DNA from: Nocardia sp. NBC_00416
GTDB lineage: Bacteria > Actinomycetota > Actinomycetes > Mycobacteriales > Mycobacteriaceae
Length of the DNA: 64,000 bases
Direction: 5' to 3'
NCBI RefSeq assembly: GCF_036032445.1
Contig: NZ_CP107932.1
Coordinates: forward strand, 4,156,501-4,220,500
Position numbers and translations under genes: made by a program. Positions 61,389 through 64,000 of this stretch are shown piece after piece. The notes under the pieces were generated by a model. The model saw only the letters and a program-made list of their open reading frames with translations. It did no database searches and had not been told where the DNA came from. The first letter of the stretch is position 1. Each line of letters opens with the position of its first letter.

Positions 61389-62435
61389 TCAGCCCTGAGC
61401 CGCTCCGGACGCGCGCGCCTCGTCCCACAGCCGCTGCACGATGGAACCCGCCGAATCCTGCGCTGTCCGCCGGAACTCGGTGCCCGCCCACAGCGCCATA
61501 TCGTCGGGGATCTGCTCGGCGGCGGCCGCCGCCCGGATCGGGCTGGTGAGGTGATGCAGCTGCGGATAGGCGGCCGGCGCCGTGTCCTCGTGGGCGGCGA
61601 TGAACTCGTTGGCCAGCCCGCGTGCCGGCCGGCCGGAGAAGGCGCGGGTCACGACCGTCCGGGTGAACCGCGGATCGCCCAGCGCAGCCTTGTGGGCCGC
61701 TTTCGCCCCCGACTCCGTGCTCCGCAGGAACGCGGTGCCCAGCTGTACGGCCACCGCCCCGTGCGCGAGTGCCTCGACGATCCGCGTGCCATCGGAGATG
61801 CCGCCCGCCGCCACCACCGGCAGCGGAGACCAGGAGGTGATGTCGTCGAGCAGATCGATCAAGGGTGTCGTTCCCGGCTCGTCCTCGACCCGGAAGGTCG
61901 CCCGGTGCCCGCCGCCGTCCGGCCCCTGTACGCACAACGCGTCCACGCCGGCTGTCACCGCGCCGCGGGCCTCGTCCGCGGTGGTCACCGTCGCGACCAC
62001 CGCGCAGCCCACGTCGCGCAGCCGTCGGACGGTATCCGCCGCCGGCAGGCCGAAGGTCAGGGAGACCACCGGCACCCGCTGCTCGACCAGCAGATCCACC
62101 TTCTCGTCGAACCAGTCGTCGTCGCGCTCCCGCACGGCGGGCAGCTCGATCCCGTAGCGGCGGGCGGGCGCCAGCAATTCGGTCCGGTACCGCTGCACCG
62201 CCTCGGTATCGTACGAATTCCGCTGCGGCACGAATATGTTCACACCGAATGGCGCGTCCGTACGCGCCCGCACGTCCCTGATCTGTTCCGCCACGGCTTC
62301 GGGCGACTTGTAGCCGGCAGCCAGGAAACCCATTCCCCCGGCCGCGGCGACAGCAACGACCAGATCCGGCGTCGAAGGCCCACCCGCCATCGGCGCGGCA
62401 ATGATCGGAACGGCGAGATCCCCGAATTCGAACAC
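61389..62435 (-). CDS. Nitronate monooxygenase
   Basis: 348 residues, FMN-dependent TIM barrel of the nitronate monooxygenase / 2-nitropropane dioxygenase family. Seen: VPIIAAPMAGGPSTPDLVVA, GGMGFLAAGYKSPEAVAEQI, FGVNIFVPQ, VCVQGPDGGGHRATF-like DALCVQGPDGGGHRATF, VVAAGGISDGTRIVEAL and GAVAVQLGTAFL. It oxidises toxic alkyl nitronates. GTG start with GAGGAGG about 7 nt upstream. A 91-nt gap separates it from the downstream gene. Confidence 0.92.
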   Translation of the reverse strand: MFEFGDLAVPIIAAPMAGGPSTPDLVVAVAAAGGMGFLAAGYKSPEAVAEQIRDVRARTDAPFGVNIFVPQRNSYDTEAVQRYRTELLAPARRYGIELPAVRERDDDWFDEKVDLLVEQRVPVVSLTFGLPAADTVRRLRDVGCAVVATVTTADEARGAVTAGVDALCVQGPDGGGHRATFRVEDEPGTTPLIDLLDDITSWSPLPVVAAGGISDGTRIVEALAHGAVAVQLGTAFLRSTESGAKAAHKAALGDPRFTRTVVTRAFSGRPARGLANEFIAAHEDTAPAAYPQLHHLTSPIRAAAAAEQIPDDMALWAGTEFRRTAQDSAGSIVQRLWDEARASGAAQG

Positions 62436-62547
62436 GATCCACCTCCTCGGTCACGGCCGGTATCGCACCGAACGATACCCACCCCCGCGCGCGGCGCCCC
62501 GCGGTGCGGCTGCGCCCCTGCTGTGAACCCTTCTCCGACGGCCCGGG

Positions 62548-64000
62548 TCAGGGCGTGACGATCGGGAAGGCCGGATCGAACTCGTCGAGAAGCGCGTCCA
62601 GCTCGGCCAGCACCGCGCTGTCGCCGTCCAGTTCGACAGCCCCGCCGGCCGCGAGTTTCTCGGCTGTTCCCGGTTTCAGGAGCACGGCGGTGAGCGCCTT
62701 CTTCGGACCGCTGACAGTGAGTCGTGGATGCGGAGAACGCCCACGGCGCGCGTTGAGAACGCCGCGCCGGATCCACATCGTCCAATGCTCACCGGCGTCG
62801 GTGAAGTCGAGGTCCAGGGTGATATCGGCCGCGGCGGCCCGGTCGCCGACGATGTGGATCGCGACGAAGTCGAACAGGATCTCGATCGGCATGGCGAGGA
62901 TCGAATCCTCGCTGGCGGTGACGTACGGCGGTGGCTGCACGCCGAGCCGGAGTTCCTTCGCCGCACTGAGGAAGATGCCGCGCCACTGCGGTCCCTCGGC
63001 CTGATAGCCCATCTGTTCGTAGGCATCGGCTTGGAGTTCGCGGGCCGCGGCGTTGTCCGGGTCGGCGAAGACCAGCGCGTGCAGGATCTGGGCCGCCCAG
63101 CGGTAGTCGCCGGCGTCGACCGCTCGCCGGCCCTCGTCGAGAATCGCGTCGGCTCCGGCGAATTCGACGAACCGGCGCGCGGAGTCGACCGGTGGATGCG
63201 GATGCAGGGAGACCGGGTCGCCGTCCCACATGCCCAGTTCTTTGGTGAACACCGCGCGCACATCGTGGTGCAGGGTGCCGTGGTAACCGCGGCTCGCCCA
63301 GTCGCGGCGCAACTCCTCCGGCAGTTCGATCACCTCGGCGGCCTCCAGCGGGGTGTACCCCTTGTTGGCCAGGCGCAGCGCTTGATCGTGGATGTACTTG
63401 TAGGTGTCGCGCTGGGATCCGAGGAACGCCGCCACCCGGTCCGTGCCCCAGACCGGCCAGGTGTGCGGCCCGTAGTGCACCTCGGCCTCGTCTCCCCAGC
63501 GCTCCAGCGTTTCGTCGAGAAAGCGGGCGAAGTTCCGGGCGTCACGGGTTCGCGCGCCCCGCAGGGTCTGGATATTGTGCAGCGAGTGGTTGGCGTTCTC
63601 CGCGCAGGTCAGCGCCTTGAGTTGGGGAATCCAGATATGCATCTCCTCGGGCGCCTCGGTATCGGGCGCGTAGAGGAACTCGAACTCCACGCCCGCGATC
63701 TCGCGTCTGGTCCCCGTTTCGGTGATGAGGTCGGTGGGGGAAATGTAGGAGATCTGTGGACCGGCGGTGCTGAGGATGCCGATACCGCAGGTGATATGCC
63801 CCTGCGCATTCAGGTCGAGCAACCCCCCGAACGCGTAGAAACTGCGTCTGGCCATGGCATTGCCCGCGATCACGTTCTCCCCGATGGCGTACTTGTCGAA
63901 CTGATGCCCCGGCGCGATGATCGGCACCTTGCCGGCCGCGACATCGTCGACGTCGACGACGCCCTTCACCCCGCCGTAGTGGTCGATATGGGTGTGGGTG
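62548..64000 (-). CDS. Alkylsulfatase / MBL-fold metallo-hydrolase, 5' end outside window
   Basis: At least 483 residues; the N-terminus lies beyond the window edge. The first visible residues are THTHIDHYGG, the HxHxDH zinc motif of metallo-beta-lactamase folds, which supports the frame to the edge. Then come the family blocks TGTRREIAGVEFEFLYAPDT, TCAENANHSLHNIQTLRGAR, EVHYGPHTWPVWG, ELRRDWASRGYHGTLHHDVR and a C-terminal sterol-carrier-like domain. These match SdsA1-type alkylsulfatases that hydrolyse dodecyl-sulfate-like esters. In this family a secreted or cytosolic location varies; it cannot be judged here. Confidence 0.9.
   Translation of the reverse strand, partial: THTHIDHYGGVKGVVDVDDVAAGKVPIIAPGHQFDKYAIGENVIAGNAMARRSFYAFGGLLDLNAQGHITCGIGILSTAGPQISYISPTDLITETGTRREIAGVEFEFLYAPDTEAPEEMHIWIPQLKALTCAENANHSLHNIQTLRGARTRDARNFARFLDETLERWGDEAEVHYGPHTWPVWGTDRVAAFLGSQRDTYKYIHDQALRLANKGYTPLEAAEVIELPEELRRDWASRGYHGTLHHDVRAVFTKELGMWDGDPVSLHPHPPVDSARRFVEFAGADAILDEGRRAVDAGDYRWAAQILHALVFADPDNAAARELQADAYEQMGYQAEGPQWRGIFLSAAKELRLGVQPPPYVTASEDSILAMPIEILFDFVAIHIVGDRAAAADITLDLDFTDAGEHWTMWIRRGVLNARRGRSPHPRLTVSGPKKALTAVLLKPGTAEKLAAGGAVELDGDSAVLAELDALLDEFDPAFPIVTP

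Noticed and set aside
1..64000. CRISPR arrays, insertion sequences, prophage, tRNA or rRNA genes
   Set aside because: No regularly spaced direct repeats, transposase or integrase motifs, or cloverleaf-type sequences were found by reading. A small RNA gene could still have been missed without tRNAscan/Infernal.

Overview
The window is high-GC actinobacterial DNA, almost certainly from a mycolic-acid-producing Corynebacteriales member and most likely Nocardia or a close relative. This is inferred from gene content: mycothiol synthesis (mshB), a pimE-type PIM mannosyltransferase with lpqW, F420 synthesis (fbiC) with F420-type oxidoreductases, and gpgS. Gene neighbourhoods also match remembered Mycobacterium tuberculosis blocks (corA to mrp, glgA/glgC to tatB, gpgS to dapD, rocA to fbiC, pimE to mshB), rearranged and without PE/PPE genes. 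Nearly everything looks chromosomal and housekeeping. No tRNA, rRNA, insertion sequence, prophage or CRISPR array was seen.

Layout. 1-4.5 kb: end of corA, a SUFU-domain protein, a stress-type membrane protein, a CitE-like lyase, and a soluble MgtE_N/CBS protein overlapping a DUF1003 membrane protein. 4.6-10.9 kb: two secreted transglycosylase-like proteins, mrp, a DivIVA-like membrane protein, a 3-methyladenine glycosylase, a 55-residue DUF3117 protein, an RlmA-type methyltransferase and a truncated haemoglobin. 11-13.5 kb: divergent glgA/glgC. 13.6-24 kb: an ABC exporter with its TetR regulator, an O-methyltransferase, the sigE-rseA-htrA-tatB envelope-stress block, and two uncharacterised proteins. 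23-29 kb: gpgS-folP2, two overlapping LOG-family genes, and divergent dapE/dapD. 29.7-34.4 kb: an F420-type oxidoreductase, a fadD36-like ligase and two DUF2236 paralogues flanking a TetR gene. 34.4-41.3 kb: proline catabolism (putB, rocA), dapC-fdxC and fbiC. 41.5-45.7 kb: two PH-domain membrane proteins, a striking Ser-x-x triplet-repeat protein and a secreted protein. 46-53 kb: pimE, phhB, a tiny Cys/Lys-rich protein, typA, lpqW-mshB and a membrane protein behind a possible leader ORF. 53-64 kb: a DUF1906 protein, a duplicated-domain protein, MarR, TerD, an F420-type oxidoreductase, a MoxR-like AAA/VWA pair, a mycothiol-dependent-isomerase-like protein, a nitronate monooxygenase and the truncated start of an alkylsulfatase.

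How it works together: lysine/peptidoglycan supply (dapC, dapD, dapE), glycogen and methylglucose-polysaccharide metabolism (glgA, glgC, gpgS), PIM/LAM envelope biogenesis (pimE, lpqW), envelope stress (sigE, rseA, htrA, tatB) and low-molecular-weight redox cofactors (mshB, fbiC). The least explained material is the triplet-repeat protein at 43.8-44.2 kb, three copies of an intergenic nested inverted repeat plus a fourth element of the same architecture but different sequence, a leader-type alternating repeat before the second transglycosylase gene, and several large palindromes beside regulator genes. A TANNNT hexamer 5-8 nt before about 18 start codons suggests many transcripts here are leaderless; it was used to choose several starts.
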